Assembly (NCBI GenBank): GCA_934675625.1
Contig: CAKURH010000004.1
Coordinates: forward strand, 1-64,000
DNA length: 64,000 nt
Origin: an uncultured Kiritimatiellota bacterium
Lineage (GTDB): Bacteria; Verrucomicrobiota; Kiritimatiellia; RFP12; UBA1067
Direction of reading: 5' to 3'
Positions 52,557 through 61,919 of the stretch are shown piece after piece. The first letter of the stretch is position 1. Each line of letters begins with the position of its first letter. Made by a program: the position numbers and the translations under genes. Below the pieces are notes generated by a model that saw only the letters and a list, made by a program, of their open reading frames with translations, made no database searches and had not been told where the DNA came from.

Positions 52557-52583
52557 CGTCACTATTTCTGCGAAATAGTGACG
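52557..52583. terminator. Perfect 11-bp inverted repeat between clpC and pflB
   Basis: CGTCACTATTT and AAATAGTGACG pair around CTGCG. There is no following T run, so it may be a factor-dependent or bidirectional terminator for clpC, or an operator for pflB, whose promoter lies 56 bp downstream. Confidence 0.5.
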
Positions 52584-52638
52584 AAATGTCAAGTTGTCGG
52601 AGAAACTTTTCTCAGGCTAACACCCGGTGCGCGGAATG

Positions 52639-52647
52639 TGGTATAAT
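52639..52647 (+). promoter_or_regulatory. Extended -10 promoter TGGTATAAT
   Basis: Ends 11 nt before the ATG of pflB; no ribosome binding site. Confidence 0.75.
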
Positions 52648-52658
52648 ACGCGACCGTT

Positions 52659-54908
52659 ATGAGCAACAAAGATTGTCCCGCATGGGAAGGTTTTATCGGT
52701 GGCGAGTGGCAGGAGGAGATCGATCCGGCCGAGTTCATTCGCCTGAACTACACGCCGTATGAGGGCGATGCGTCGTTCCTCGCGGGCGCGACGGAGGCGA
52801 CGACTGCCCTCTGGAACAAGCTGCAGGCCCTGCAGAAGGAGGAGCGTGCGAAGGGCGGCGTCCTTGACATGGACACCGACATCGTCTCGTCCATCACCTC
52901 GCACAAGCCGGGCTACCTCGACAAAGACCTCGAGAAGATTGTCGGCCTCCAGACCGACAAACCGCTCAAGCGCGCGTTCATGCCCTACGGCGGCATCAAG
53001 ATGGCCGAAGAGGCGCTGACGACCTACGGCTACACGCCGAACCCCGAGCTGCACCACATCTTCACGGAGTACCACAAGACGCACAACCAGGGCGTCTACG
53101 ACGCGTACACGCCGGAGATGCGCCGGGCGCGCAAGAACAAGATCATCACGGGCCTGCCGGACACCTACGGGCGCGGACGCATCGTCGGCGACTACCGCCG
53201 CGTCGCGCTCTACGGCATTGACCGCCTGATCGTGGGCAAGGAGCGCGACCTGCCGATGGTCGGCGTCGGCTCGATGCCGGAGGACGTGATCCGCGGCCGC
53301 GAGGAGGTCGCCGAGCAGATCCGCGCGCTGAAGGCGATGAAGGTCATGGCGGCGAGCTACGGCTACGACATCTCCCAGCCGGCGACGAACGCGCGCGAAG
53401 CCGTGCAGTGGACGTACTTCGGCTACCTCGCGGCGATCAAGACGCAGAACGGCGCGGCGATGTCCATCGGGCGCATCTCGACGTTCCTCGACATCTTCAT
53501 CGCGCGCGACCTGAAGCGCGGCATCCTCACCGAGACGGACGCGCAGGAGCTGATCGACCACCTCGTCCTCAAGTTCCGCATGGTCAAGTTCGCGCGCATT
53601 CCCGAGTACAACCAGCTCTTCTCGGGCGATCCCGTCTGGGCGACGATCAACGTCGCGGGCATGTGCGGCGACGGCCGCAGCATGGTCACGAAGACCGACT
53701 ACCGCATCCTCCACACGCTGGAGACGATGGGGCCGAGCCCGGAGCCGAACCTCACGGTCCTCTACTCGCCGCGCCTCCCGGAGGCGTTCAAGCGCTATGC
53801 CGCGAAGATCTCGATCGCGACGTCGAGCGTGCAGTACGAGAACGACGAGATCATGCGCCGCGTCTGGAGCGACGACTACGCGATCTGCTGCTGCGTCTCG
53901 GCGACGCACACCGGCAAGGAGATGCAGTTCTTCGGCGCGCGCGCCAACCTCGCGAAGTGCCTCCTGTACGCCATCAACGGCGGCGTGGACGAGAAGACGC
54001 GCGCGCAGGTGGGTCCGGAGCTCCGCCCGATCACGGGCGACGTGCTTGACTACGCGCAGGTGCTGAAGGCCTACCACGCGATGATGGACTGGCTCGCCGG
54101 GCTCTACGTCCACACGCTGAACCTCATCCACTTCATGCACGACCGCTACTACTACGAGGCGGCGCAGATGTCGCTCATTGACACCGACGTCGAGCGCACG
54201 TTCGCGACGGGCATCGCGGGCTTCTCGCACGCCGTCGACTCGCTCTCGGCGATCAAGTACGCGAAGGTGAGCGTCATCCGCGACGAGACGGGGCTCGCCG
54301 TCGACTACAAGGTCGAGGGCGACTTCCCGCGCTACGGCAATGACGATCCGCGTGCGGACGAGATCGCGAAGGCTCTCCTCAAGGAGTTCATGAACAAGAT
54401 CCGCAGCCACCACACCTACCGCCACGCGACGCCGACGACGTCGATCCTCACGATCACGTCGAACGTCGTCTACGGCAAGGCGACGGGCGCGATGCCCGAC
54501 GGGCGCAAGGCGGGCGAGCCGCTGTCGCCGGGGGCGAACCCGTCCTACGGCGCGGAGCAGCATGGGCTTCTCGCCTCGCTCAACTCGGTCGCGAAGCTGC
54601 CCTACGGCTACGCGCTCGACGGCATCTCCAACACGCAGACGATCCACCCCTCGGCCCTCGGCAACGACGAGGCGACGCGGGAGACGACGCTGGCGCGCGT
54701 GCTGGACGGCTACTTCTCGCAGGGGGCGCATCACCTGAACGTGAACGTCTTCGGCACGGAGAAGCTGATCGACGCGATGGAGCATCCGGAGAAGCCGGAG
54801 TACGCGAACTTCACGATCCGCGTCTCGGGCTATGCGGTGAAGTTCATCGACCTGACGCGCGAGCAGCAGCTCGACGTCATCAGCCGTACTTGCCACAAGA
54901 GCCTCTAA
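52659..54908 (+). CDS. pflB: Formate C-acetyltransferase (pyruvate formate-lyase)
   Basis: The protein has 749 residues, the usual length. The active-site cysteines lie in [13 protein letters not shown] (the family has two adjacent Cys; here three). The glycyl radical loop near the C-terminus is [13 protein letters not shown], with Gly in RVSGY. It converts pyruvate and CoA to acetyl-CoA and formate, and works only without oxygen. The activating enzyme follows on the same strand. Similarity of motifs favours true PFL over glycerol or choline lyases. Confidence 0.95.
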   Translation: MSNKDCPAWEGFIGGEWQEEIDPAEFIRLNYTPYEGDASFLAGATEATTALWNKLQALQKEERAKGGVLDMDTDIVSSITSHKPGYLDKDLEKIVGLQTDKPLKRAFMPYGGIKMAEEALTTYGYTPNPELHHIFTEYHKTHNQGVYDAYTPEMRRARKNKIITGLPDTYGRGRIVGDYRRVALYGIDRLIVGKERDLPMVGVGSMPEDVIRGREEVAEQIRALKAMKVMAASYGYDISQPATNAREAVQWTYFGYLAAIKTQNGAAMSIGRISTFLDIFIARDLKRGILTETDAQELIDHLVLKFRMVKFARIPEYNQLFSGDPVWATINVAGMCGDGRSMVTKTDYRILHTLETMGPSPEPNLTVLYSPRLPEAFKRYAAKISIATSSVQYENDEIMRRVWSDDYAICCCVSATHTGKEMQFFGARANLAKCLLYAINGGVDEKTRAQVGPELRPITGDVLDYAQVLKAYHAMMDWLAGLYVHTLNLIHFMHDRYYYEAAQMSLIDTDVERTFATGIAGFSHAVDSLSAIKYAKVSVIRDETGLAVDYKVEGDFPRYGNDDPRADEIAKALLKEFMNKIRSHHTYRHATPTTSILTITSNVVYGKATGAMPDGRKAGEPLSPGANPSYGAEQHGLLASLNSVAKLPYGYALDGISNTQTIHPSALGNDEATRETTLARVLDGYFSQGAHHLNVNVFGTEKLIDAMEHPEKPEYANFTIRVSGYAVKFIDLTREQQLDVISRTCHKSL

Positions 54909-54919
54909 GGCTTGAACAG

Positions 54920-54964
54920 GTTGCGCACGGCGCAACAGGAGGGGCGGGCCGCACGGCCCGCCCC
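54920..54964 (+). terminator. Two strong hairpins between pflB and pflA
   Basis: GTTGCGC-N3-GCGCAAC (54920-54936) is followed by GGGGCGGGCC-GCAC-GGCCCGCCCC (54941-54964), a perfect 10-bp GC stem ending 9 nt before the pflA start. There is no T run. The structure could lower pflA expression relative to pflB by attenuation, or stabilise the pflB mRNA end. Confidence 0.6.
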
Positions 54965-54973
54965 CCGCTTGCC

Positions 54974-55708
54974 ATGAAAATACATTCGTTTGAGACATTT
55001 GGTGCGGCGGATGGGCCGGGCGTGCGGTTCATCGTCTTCCTGAGCGGCTGCCCGTTCCGCTGCCGCTACTGCCACAACCCCGACACGTGGGCGAAGCCGC
55101 CCGCCGAGGAGGCGTCGGCGGACGACGTGCTCGCCCGTGCGCTCCGCTACAAGGCGTACTGGGGCGCGGAGGGCGGCATCACCGCGTCTGGCGGCGAGCC
55201 GATGCTGCAGGCCGCCGAAGTCGCTGACCTCTTCGAGAAGGCCCACGCGGTGGGCGCGACGACGTGCCTTGACACGGCGGCGGGCTGCTTCCGGCGCGGC
55301 GACGCGGCGCAGGAACGGCTGTTGCGCGCGACGGACACCGTGCTGCTCGACTTGAAGCTCTTCGACGCGGATGCGCACCGCGCGCTCACGGGGGCGGACA
55401 ATGCGCCCGTCCTCGACTGTGCGCGGTATCTCGCCGAACGCGGCACGGACGTCTGGATTCGCCGCGTGCTCGTGCCCGGCCTCACGGACGGCGAGGACGA
55501 CCTCCGGCGGACGGGCGATTTCATCCGCACGCTGCCGAACGTCCGCCGCGTCGAGGTGCTGCCCTACCACGCGCTCGGCGTGCACAAGTGGCAGGCGCTC
55601 GGCCTCGCCTACACGCTCGCGGATGCGCGTCCGCCGACGGACGCCGAAGTCGCCCGCGCCCGCGCCCTGCTGGCGTCGGCGACGGGTGGCCCTTGTTTGG
55701 CGCGCTGA
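54974..55708 (+). CDS. pflA: Pyruvate formate-lyase activating enzyme
   Basis: The protein has 244 residues. The radical SAM cluster motif is CPFRCRYC (C-x3-C-x2-C) at residues about 26-33, preceded by FETFGAADGPGVRFIVFLSG, typical of PflA. SGGEPMLQ binds the SAM amino group. It installs the glycyl radical on PflB. The start at 54974 has no clear ribosome binding site because the hairpin occupies that space. Confidence 0.93.
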   Translation: MKIHSFETFGAADGPGVRFIVFLSGCPFRCRYCHNPDTWAKPPAEEASADDVLARALRYKAYWGAEGGITASGGEPMLQAAEVADLFEKAHAVGATTCLDTAAGCFRRGDAAQERLLRATDTVLLDLKLFDADAHRALTGADNAPVLDCARYLAERGTDVWIRRVLVPGLTDGEDDLRRTGDFIRTLPNVRRVEVLPYHALGVHKWQALGLAYTLADARPPTDAEVARARALLASATGGPCLAR

Positions 55709-55712
55709 AATA

Positions 55713-55721
55713 TGGTATCAT
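55713..55721 (+). promoter_or_regulatory. Extended -10 promoter TGGTATCAT for the tRNA
   Basis: TGGTATCAT lies 70 nt upstream of the tRNA 5' end, a distance that leaves a 5' leader for RNase P. Confidence 0.6.
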
Positions 55722-55791
55722 ATCCGCCGTTTTGCTGAGGGCTGAATGTGCTGCGGTTCGTCGTGGCGAAAAGGACATTCAGTTCCGCGAT

Positions 55792-55865
55792 GCGACTATA
55801 GCTCAATTGGATAGAGCGTTGGCCTCCGAAGCCGAAGGTTGCTGGTTCGATCCCAGTTAGTCGCA
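55792..55865 (+). tRNA. tRNA-Arg (CCG)
   Basis: A full cloverleaf can be drawn. The acceptor stem is GCGACTA with TAGTCGC, the D arm GCTC/GAGC, the anticodon stem TTGGC/GCCGA around CTCCGAA (anticodon CCG), and the T arm GCTGG-TTCGATC-CCAGT. The discriminator base is A55865. CCA is not encoded (the next bases are CCC). It reads the Arg codon CGG. Confidence 0.93.
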
Positions 55866-55927
55866 CCCAATTTACGTGAACCAAGAGGCCGTGTGCGACG
55901 TTTACGCAAGAAACGAGGATGGACATC

Positions 55928-56992
55928 ATGAAGAATATCTTGTTCTGTTTGAGTGCGTTTGCCGTGGTGACGGCTGCCGTCGCCGAACGTCCGATTGAGG
56001 CGGCGCTCGCGAAGGGCGCGGCGTTTCTCCTGTCGAAACAGGCGGCGGACGGCCATTTCTCCGATCCGCAGATGCCGGCGCTGACCGCGCTGCCGCTCTG
56101 GGCGCTTACGGGCGTCCAAGCGGACAGGGCCGCGCGCGAGAAGGCCGCCGCGTTCGTCCTCGGCACGCAGCGCGCCGACGGCGGCTTCTACGTGCCGAAG
56201 CCGGGGCGCGGCGGTTCGGGTCTCGGCAACTACAACACGGCCGTCTGCCTCGCGGCGCTCTTCGAGTCGAAGCTCGCGCCGACGGCGCCGCTCCTGAAGG
56301 CGCGCGAATACATCGCCGCGTCGCAGCTCACGGGCGACGACACGCTGGCGGGCGGCTTCGGCTATGACCGGGTCATGCGCCGCCGCTATGCCGACCTCTC
56401 CAACACGGCCTATGCGATGGACGCGATGGCGCGCACGGCCTCGCTGGAGGAACTGCGCACGAGCGGACAGAAGGTCGATCTCAACTGGGCGCAGGCGATT
56501 GCGTTCGTCGAGAACCTCCAGAAGAAGGAAGGCCCTGACAAGGGCGGCGCGGCCTATAACGAGCGCACGCCGCAGGGCGGCAGTGCGACGAACCGCGCCG
56601 ACAAGGTGCATCTTCGTGCGTACGGGTCGATGAGTTACGCGGCCGTCCTCTCGATGTGCTCGGCGAACCTGACGAAGGGCGATCCGCGCGTCCGCAACGC
56701 GCTCGACTACTGCTCGCGCTACTGGTCGGTCGAGGAGAATCCCGGCATGGGCAACCAGGGGCTCTACTACTACTACGACATCCTCGCGCGCGCCCTCGAC
56801 GCGGCGGGCGTGGAGGAGCTGTTCACGCCAGAGGGGCGGACAGTCTACTGGAAGCGGGAACTCGCGGCGAAACTGCTCTCGCTCCAGAAACCGGACGGCA
56901 GCTGGGCGAACGACAACAACCGCTTCTGGGAGGCCGACCCCGTGCTCTGCACGAGCTTCGCGATGATCTGCCTGGAACTCTGCGGAAAGTAA
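55928..56992 (+). CDS. Secreted squalene-cyclase/prenyltransferase-like alpha-toroid protein
   Basis: The protein has 354 residues with a signal peptide (ILFCLSAFAVVTAAVA). The mature part has repeated QxxDGxF-type units (SKQAADGHF, GTQRADGGFYV, LQKPDGSW), the QW-like motifs of the squalene-hopene cyclase fold. The DxDD catalytic motif of true cyclases is not seen, and export makes terpene synthesis unlikely. Similar secreted toroid proteins are common in Planctomycetes and Lentisphaerae, with unknown role. The ATG at 55928 is favoured because GAGGA lies upstream at the right spacing. It precedes an ABC exporter pair. Confidence 0.75.
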   Translation: MKNILFCLSAFAVVTAAVAERPIEAALAKGAAFLLSKQAADGHFSDPQMPALTALPLWALTGVQADRAAREKAAAFVLGTQRADGGFYVPKPGRGGSGLGNYNTAVCLAALFESKLAPTAPLLKAREYIAASQLTGDDTLAGGFGYDRVMRRRYADLSNTAYAMDAMARTASLEELRTSGQKVDLNWAQAIAFVENLQKKEGPDKGGAAYNERTPQGGSATNRADKVHLRAYGSMSYAAVLSMCSANLTKGDPRVRNALDYCSRYWSVEENPGMGNQGLYYYYDILARALDAAGVEELFTPEGRTVYWKRELAAKLLSLQKPDGSWANDNNRFWEADPVLCTSFAMICLELCGK

Positions 56993-57044
56993 GAAGAAGA
57001 GTAAGAAGTAAAAGGTAAAAAGGAAGAAGGAAGAGGGGGCGCGA

Positions 57045-57788
57045 ATGGAAGACGCGAACGGCAAGGAAGCGTTGAAGGCGACGGGCGTGTGTTGCGCCTA
57101 CGGGAAAGGCGCGGCGCGCGTTGAGGTGCTGAAGGACTTTTCGCTCGTGCTGAAGCCGGGCGAATTTGTCGCGCTGATGGGGCCGTCCGGCTCCGGCAAA
57201 TCGACGTTCCTGCATCTTGCGGCGGGGCTGCTCCTGCCAACGGCGGGTACGATTGAAGTCGGCGGACAGGACGTGACGGCGATGAGCGACGCGGCCGCGA
57301 CGAAGTTCCGCCGCCGTCACGAGGGCGTCGTCTTTCAGGCGTTCAACTTGCTGGAGACGCTGACCGTGCGGGAGAACATCGCATTGCCCGTCCGCCTCGA
57401 CCACGGGCGGCCCGACGCCGCGCGCATCGCGGAACTGGTGGTGAAATTGGGCCTTGCGGGCAAGGAGGAACGGCGTCCGTCGGAGCTTTCGGGCGGCGAG
57501 CAGCAGCGCGTCGCCATTGCCCGTGCGCTCTTTGCGAAGCCGGACGTGATTCTGGCGGACGAGCCGACGGGGAATCTCGACGCGAAAGCGTCGCATGCGA
57601 TCTGCGGGCTGATGCGTGAACTCAACCAGACGGAGCGGAGCGCGATTCTCCTCGTCACGCACGATCCCGTCGTCGCGGCGGCCGCGACGCGCGTCTGCTT
57701 TCTCAAGGAGGGGAAGATCGCGGCGGACTTTGCGACGAATCACGATCCGGCGGCCATCTCGAAACGCTATTTGGAGACTTACGAGTGA
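57045..57788 (+). CDS. LolD/MacB-type ABC transporter ATPase
   Basis: The protein has 247 residues. Walker A is GPSGSGKST, the Q-loop lies in VFQAFNLLETLTV, the signature is LSGGEQQRV, and Walker B is VILADEPTGNLD, followed by the switch His in LLVTHD. It energises the permease encoded immediately downstream (4-bp overlap). The pair belongs to the type VII (MacB/LolCDE/FtsEX) group. A purine-rich leader of about 50 bp separates it from the preceding gene. Confidence 0.92.
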   Translation: MEDANGKEALKATGVCCAYGKGAARVEVLKDFSLVLKPGEFVALMGPSGSGKSTFLHLAAGLLLPTAGTIEVGGQDVTAMSDAAATKFRRRHEGVVFQAFNLLETLTVRENIALPVRLDHGRPDAARIAELVVKLGLAGKEERRPSELSGGEQQRVAIARALFAKPDVILADEPTGNLDAKASHAICGLMRELNQTERSAILLVTHDPVVAAAATRVCFLKEGKIAADFATNHDPAAISKRYLETYE

Positions 57789-60154
57789 TCTTTCGCCTGA
57801 TGCTGAAAGGGTTGCGGCGGGGCAAGGCGCGGTTTGCGTGCGCCGCGTTTGGCATTGCCGTCGCCGTGGGTGCGCTCGTCTTCATGACGTCGCTCGTCGC
57901 GACGAACAACGCGCAGGCGCCGCTGACGGCGCAGGCCGCGAGCGTGCCGTGGGCCGCCTGGAAGACGGAGGGCCTGACGTTGGATTTCCGGCGGGGGAAG
58001 CGACCGTCGGCGGATGCGCGGGCGCCGAAAGGCGGGCCGTTGCCCGTCGCGCCGCGTGCGGAACCTCTACCGGCGGGCCTGCGCCCCGACCTGCGGCTGC
58101 AGGCGATGAGTCTCACGCTCGACTACCGTCCGGGCGGACGTGTCCTGCAGGGTCCGCCGATGCGGGTCTTGTTGTCCGAAGCGCCCGCGACGAACATCTA
58201 CGGCCGCCTGACGCTCGGCGAAGGCCGTTGGGTGGATGCGTCGGCTTCGGCGAAAGAGGTCGTCTGCGTCAGGCAGGCCGTGCGGCGCTTTGGCCGCGCG
58301 CCGGAACCGCCGCTTGGATCCGACCTCAAGTTCGTCGGCCGCAACGGCACGATGACGGCAAAGATCGTCGGCTATCTGGACGGCGGCAAGTTGCCGCGCG
58401 AGTTCCCGACGGTTTTCGCAAACGCCGCCGCGTTCGCCGCGCTCGCGTCCGAGCCGCCGGGGGCGGTGTCGTTCTTCCGCACGAGGCCCGAACAGCCGGT
58501 GCGTGGCCTTCTGACGCCGACGTCGGACAGCGTTGTCGCCGCCTTCATGTCGGATGACCAGAAGCGCATGGATTACGCGACGCCGCTGCTCCTCGCGGCG
58601 GCGTTCCTGACGGCGCTTGCGCTGCTCGTCAACTCGCTCATCCTGTCCGTCGAAGCCAATCGCGCGACGCTGGCGACCTTGCGCATGGTGGGGCTGACGC
58701 GCACGGGCGTCGTCGCATTCGTGGCGTGCGAATCCGTCTTCGCCGGGTTCGTCGGCTGGGCGCTGGGCGTCGGTGGCGCGGTCGCCGCGCTGGCCGTCTA
58801 CGTCGCGTGCGACGCCGTGACGTTTCCCATCGGCTGGGCGGTCGATCCGGGGCGCATCCGGCTGACGTTCGCCGTCCTGCCGCTCGTCATCGTCCTCGCC
58901 GTCCTCTTCGCGCTCGCGCCGGCCCTCAAGGTGCGCGCGATGGACGCGGCCCAGCGGCGTCCGCGTCGGCGGCGGCGCGGCATGGTGATCACCTTCGCGT
59001 GCGGCTTCGCCGCGTTCGCCGCCGTCGAGGTCTGGGGCGCGTCCCTCATGCGCGCGTTCGTGCCGTCGCCGGAGTGGCCGGACGCGATCGTCTCGATCCT
59101 GCCGGCGGGCGTGTCGAGCTGGGACGTGGAGAAGCTGCGCGACGTCGAGGGCGTTCGGCGCATCTCCGAGCTCGTGCCGCGCCAGCTGGCGCTCGCGGCG
59201 GACGCGCGCCGCAACGCGCTCTTCCTCGCGGCGGAGTTTCTGCCGAAGTTCGCCTTCTGCGAAGGCACGTGGGACGAGGCGAACGTGGCGCTTCAGGCGG
59301 GGGACGCGGTCGTCATCACGAAGATGATGTCAAATGCCTACGGCCTGCACAAGGGCGACACGCTGAAGGTCGTCCAGCCGGGGCGGCGCGGCGGCGCGCC
59401 GACGGAGCTGGCGTTCCCGATTGCGGGCGTCGTGGACCTCAACTGGCACATGGTGACGAGCCGTGGGCTTGTGCGTGGCCTGAACGGCGCGCCGGGCATG
59501 ACGGACGGGCCGGTGTTCTGCTCGCTCGACACGATGGGCGTCATCGACTTCCGCACGTTCGTCACCGATCCGGCGCTGTCCGCGCCGCTGACGCACCTCT
59601 GGATCGACTACGACGCGGCGTCCCTGAAGAGGCACGGCGTGTTTCCGGCGGGGCGGCGCATCGAGGCCGAGATCGCGCGGCGGCTCGGCAACCCCGTCGG
59701 CTCGACGGTGCGGCTGCACGCGCGCGACGAGATTGCGGACGGCACGCTCGCGCACGGTGGCGACGTGATCGGTCAGGTCGCGCGCGTGCCGTTCGTCTTC
59801 CTCGCGATCCTGGCGATCGGTTTCGTCGCGATGCTCGTTGCCGAGGCGGACGCCCGGCGGCGCGAATTCGCGGTCTTGCGCGCCGTCGGCGCGACGCCGG
59901 CGCAGCTCGCGTGGATGCTGACGAAGACGGCCGTGAAGACGGCGGCGGTCGGCATTGCGGCGGGACTCCCGGTCGGCGCGCTCGTCGGCTGGCTCTTCAC
60001 GTTCAAGACGGGCGCGATGTGGCCGGGACTGCCGCACTACTTCGTCGTGCCGGTGCGGCTCGTGGCCGAAGGGGCGCTCGGCGCGCTCGTCTTCGCGCTC
60101 GTGTTCGCGGTGCCGACGGCGCTCGCGCTCGTGCGCCGCGCCACGCGGCGGTAG
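57785..60154 (+). CDS. FtsX-like ABC permease (long, two-module form)
   Basis: The protein has 789 residues starting at a GTG that overlaps the ATPase stop. It has an N-terminal helix, a periplasmic domain, a bundle of membrane helices around residues 260-390 (LLLAAAFLTALALLVNSLIL), a second periplasmic domain, and C-terminal FtsX helices (FVFLAILAIGFVAMLVAEAD, then FAVLRAVGATPAQLAWML). The duplicated layout resembles the large permeases of lipid or peptide exporters. The substrate is unknown; the secreted toroid protein upstream may be a partner. Confidence 0.85.
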   Translation: MIFRLMLKGLRRGKARFACAAFGIAVAVGALVFMTSLVATNNAQAPLTAQAASVPWAAWKTEGLTLDFRRGKRPSADARAPKGGPLPVAPRAEPLPAGLRPDLRLQAMSLTLDYRPGGRVLQGPPMRVLLSEAPATNIYGRLTLGEGRWVDASASAKEVVCVRQAVRRFGRAPEPPLGSDLKFVGRNGTMTAKIVGYLDGGKLPREFPTVFANAAAFAALASEPPGAVSFFRTRPEQPVRGLLTPTSDSVVAAFMSDDQKRMDYATPLLLAAAFLTALALLVNSLILSVEANRATLATLRMVGLTRTGVVAFVACESVFAGFVGWALGVGGAVAALAVYVACDAVTFPIGWAVDPGRIRLTFAVLPLVIVLAVLFALAPALKVRAMDAAQRRPRRRRRGMVITFACGFAAFAAVEVWGASLMRAFVPSPEWPDAIVSILPAGVSSWDVEKLRDVEGVRRISELVPRQLALAADARRNALFLAAEFLPKFAFCEGTWDEANVALQAGDAVVITKMMSNAYGLHKGDTLKVVQPGRRGGAPTELAFPIAGVVDLNWHMVTSRGLVRGLNGAPGMTDGPVFCSLDTMGVIDFRTFVTDPALSAPLTHLWIDYDAASLKRHGVFPAGRRIEAEIARRLGNPVGSTVRLHARDEIADGTLAHGGDVIGQVARVPFVFLAILAIGFVAMLVAEADARRREFAVLRAVGATPAQLAWMLTKTAVKTAAVGIAAGLPVGALVGWLFTFKTGAMWPGLPHYFVVPVRLVAEGALGALVFALVFAVPTALALVRRATRR

Positions 60155-60201
60155 GGGTGAACGGCGTCTCGAGGAGAGCTGGGCGGCACAGCCGCTGTTT
60201 G

Positions 60202-60210
60202 TGGTATAAT
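60202..60210 (+). promoter_or_regulatory. Extended -10 promoter TGGTATAAT
   Basis: Ends 7 nt before the ATG at 60218. An in-frame ATG at 60209 overlaps the box itself and cannot be the start. Confidence 0.75.
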
Positions 60211-60217
60211 GTGCGGC

Positions 60218-61819
60218 ATGGAGAAGATTTCGACAGACATCTATTCGTTCGAGGACATCCGTCAGGGCGGGTTCGTCTACGTCGACAAGACGGCGATCCT
60301 GAAGACGCTGGCGGACGGCTCGCTCGGCAAGCAGTTCTTCGTCGCGCGGCCGCGTCGCTTCGGCAAGTCGCTCGCCGTCTCGACGCTCCAGTGCCTCTTC
60401 GAGGGGCGGCGCGACCTGTTCCGTGGGCTCGCCATCGAGCCGGACTGGGACTGGAACAAGGCATGGCCCGTCCTCAAGCTCGACATGGGCAGCTGTCAGG
60501 GCGAGACGCTGGTCGAGGTGAAGGAACGGATCAGCCTCATGCTCCTGAAGGAGTCGGAGCGCCTGAAGGTGCCCCTGCGCGGCGGGGCCGACATTTCCAA
60601 CCAGTTCAACCTGCTCCTGACGGACATCGCGAACCGGAATGTCGGGGCCGACGGGAAGCCCGACCCCGCAGGCGGGAAGGACGGCCGTGTCGTCCTGCTC
60701 GTCGACGAGTACGACAAGCCGCTCTTGGGTCATCTCGGCAAGCCGGACGTGAACGACATCCGCGATGCGCTCAAGGCGTTCTACTCCGTCATCAAGACGT
60801 GCGAGGGGCTTCAGCGGTTCGCGTTCATGACGGGCGTCTCGAAGTTCTCGAAGGTGTCGATCTTCTCCGACCTCAACAACCTCAACGAGTTCTCGATGGA
60901 CGCGCGCGTCGCGACGCTCTTCGGCTACACGCACGAGGAGGTGAAGGCGAATTTCCCCGAATCGCTCGCGGCACTCGGCGCGAAGCAGGGGCTTGACGCC
61001 GAGGCGACGTTCGCGCGGCTCGTCCAGTGGTATGACGGCTACCGCTTCGAGGAGAGCGCCTTGCCGGTCTTCAACCCCGTCTCGGTCGGCAAGTGCCTCT
61101 CGTCCGGGAAGTTCGACCCCTACTGGTTCGAGACGGGGACGCCCACGTTCCTTCTGAAGCTCATGGAGCGGAACCCCGTCCTCCTGGACGAGATCGAGGT
61201 TTCGCAGACGTCATTTTCCGTCTATGAGCCGGACAAGCCGGCCCTCATGTCGCTCCTCTACCAGACGGGCTACCTCACGATCGGCGGGACGCGCCAGGAG
61301 GGCGAGGAGCGGCTCTACCGGCTCGTCTGCCCGAACTACGAAGTGCGCAAGGCGTTCAACGAGTCCCTGTCGGTCGCGTTCTCGCATTTGGACGCATTCG
61401 ACCACGCCTCGCTCTTGACGCAGATGGTGGAGGCCCTGCGGGCGGACGACGTGGACGACATGCTGGACGCGCTCTCGTGCTTCTTCGCGAACATCCCGGC
61501 GAACATCACGCTGAAGCGCGAGAAGTACTACCAGACGCTGTTCTACGCGGTGTTCGTGCTGATCGGGGCGCGCACGCACGCGGAGTGCTGGACGAACCGG
61601 GGGCGCGTGGACGCGGTCGTGGAGACGCCGCGCGGCGTGTTCGTCTTCGAGTTCAAGCTGAACGACACGGCGGTCGCCGCGCTCGAGCAGATCAAGGCGA
61701 AGGGCTACCACGAGAAGTGGCTGCGCTGCGGCAAGAAGGTGACGCTCGTCGGCGCGGCGTTCGACGCCGGGATGCGCAACCTCTCCGACCGCCAGGTCGA
61801 GGTCGCGGCGAACGGCTAA
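60218..61819 (+). CDS. AAA-ATPase-like/PD-(D/E)XK nuclease-like protein (DUF1703 type), intact
   Basis: The protein has 533 residues. The ATPase-like part has GGFVYVDKTAILKTLADG, RPRRFGKSLAVST and VVLLVDEYDKPL, plus the sensor-like MTGVSKFSKVSIF. The C-terminal part (from about 440) has RVDAVVETPRGVFVFEFKL, the nuclease-like core with an E-x-K motif. The N-terminal start is fixed by the near-leaderless promoter. The decayed gene at 2318-3514 is a paralogue. These proteins are expanded in gut anaerobes; a role in defence or mobile-element biology is possible but unproven. Confidence 0.88.
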   Translation: MEKISTDIYSFEDIRQGGFVYVDKTAILKTLADGSLGKQFFVARPRRFGKSLAVSTLQCLFEGRRDLFRGLAIEPDWDWNKAWPVLKLDMGSCQGETLVEVKERISLMLLKESERLKVPLRGGADISNQFNLLLTDIANRNVGADGKPDPAGGKDGRVVLLVDEYDKPLLGHLGKPDVNDIRDALKAFYSVIKTCEGLQRFAFMTGVSKFSKVSIFSDLNNLNEFSMDARVATLFGYTHEEVKANFPESLAALGAKQGLDAEATFARLVQWYDGYRFEESALPVFNPVSVGKCLSSGKFDPYWFETGTPTFLLKLMERNPVLLDEIEVSQTSFSVYEPDKPALMSLLYQTGYLTIGGTRQEGEERLYRLVCPNYEVRKAFNESLSVAFSHLDAFDHASLLTQMVEALRADDVDDMLDALSCFFANIPANITLKREKYYQTLFYAVFVLIGARTHAECWTNRGRVDAVVETPRGVFVFEFKLNDTAVAALEQIKAKGYHEKWLRCGKKVTLVGAAFDAGMRNLSDRQVEVAANG

Positions 61820-61888
61820 AACGTCGGCAGATTTGTCTGCGGATCCTAAAAAAGTGGCCTAGCCAGTTCGTTTTCGCGTCGCGTTCTG

Positions 61889-61897
61889 TGCTATACT
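61889..61897 (+). promoter_or_regulatory. Extended -10 promoter TGCTATACT
   Basis: Ends 19 nt before the ATG at 61917 and directly abuts the inverted repeat at 61901-61919. Confidence 0.6.
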
Positions 61898-61900
61898 ACC

Positions 61901-61919
61901 CATCAGACAACACCTGATG
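61901..61919. promoter_or_regulatory. Candidate operator CATCAG-N7-CTGATG
   Basis: A perfect 6-bp inverted repeat lies across the expected transcription start and ends in the ATG of the GntR-LacI regulator. That is the position expected for autorepression. Confidence 0.55.

Noticed and set aside
55588..55860. Open frame across the tRNA gene
   Set aside because: It runs through the pflA end, the promoter and the tRNA; the cloverleaf is clear and the translation has no family features.
57785..60154. Plus-strand frame shifted by one base over the FtsX permease (58726-60996)
   Set aside because: It is an out-of-frame reading of the permease and the following gene without any domain.
60209..60217. 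Upstream ATG of the AAA-ATPase-like gene
   Set aside because: It overlaps the -10 box, so it cannot be in the transcript.
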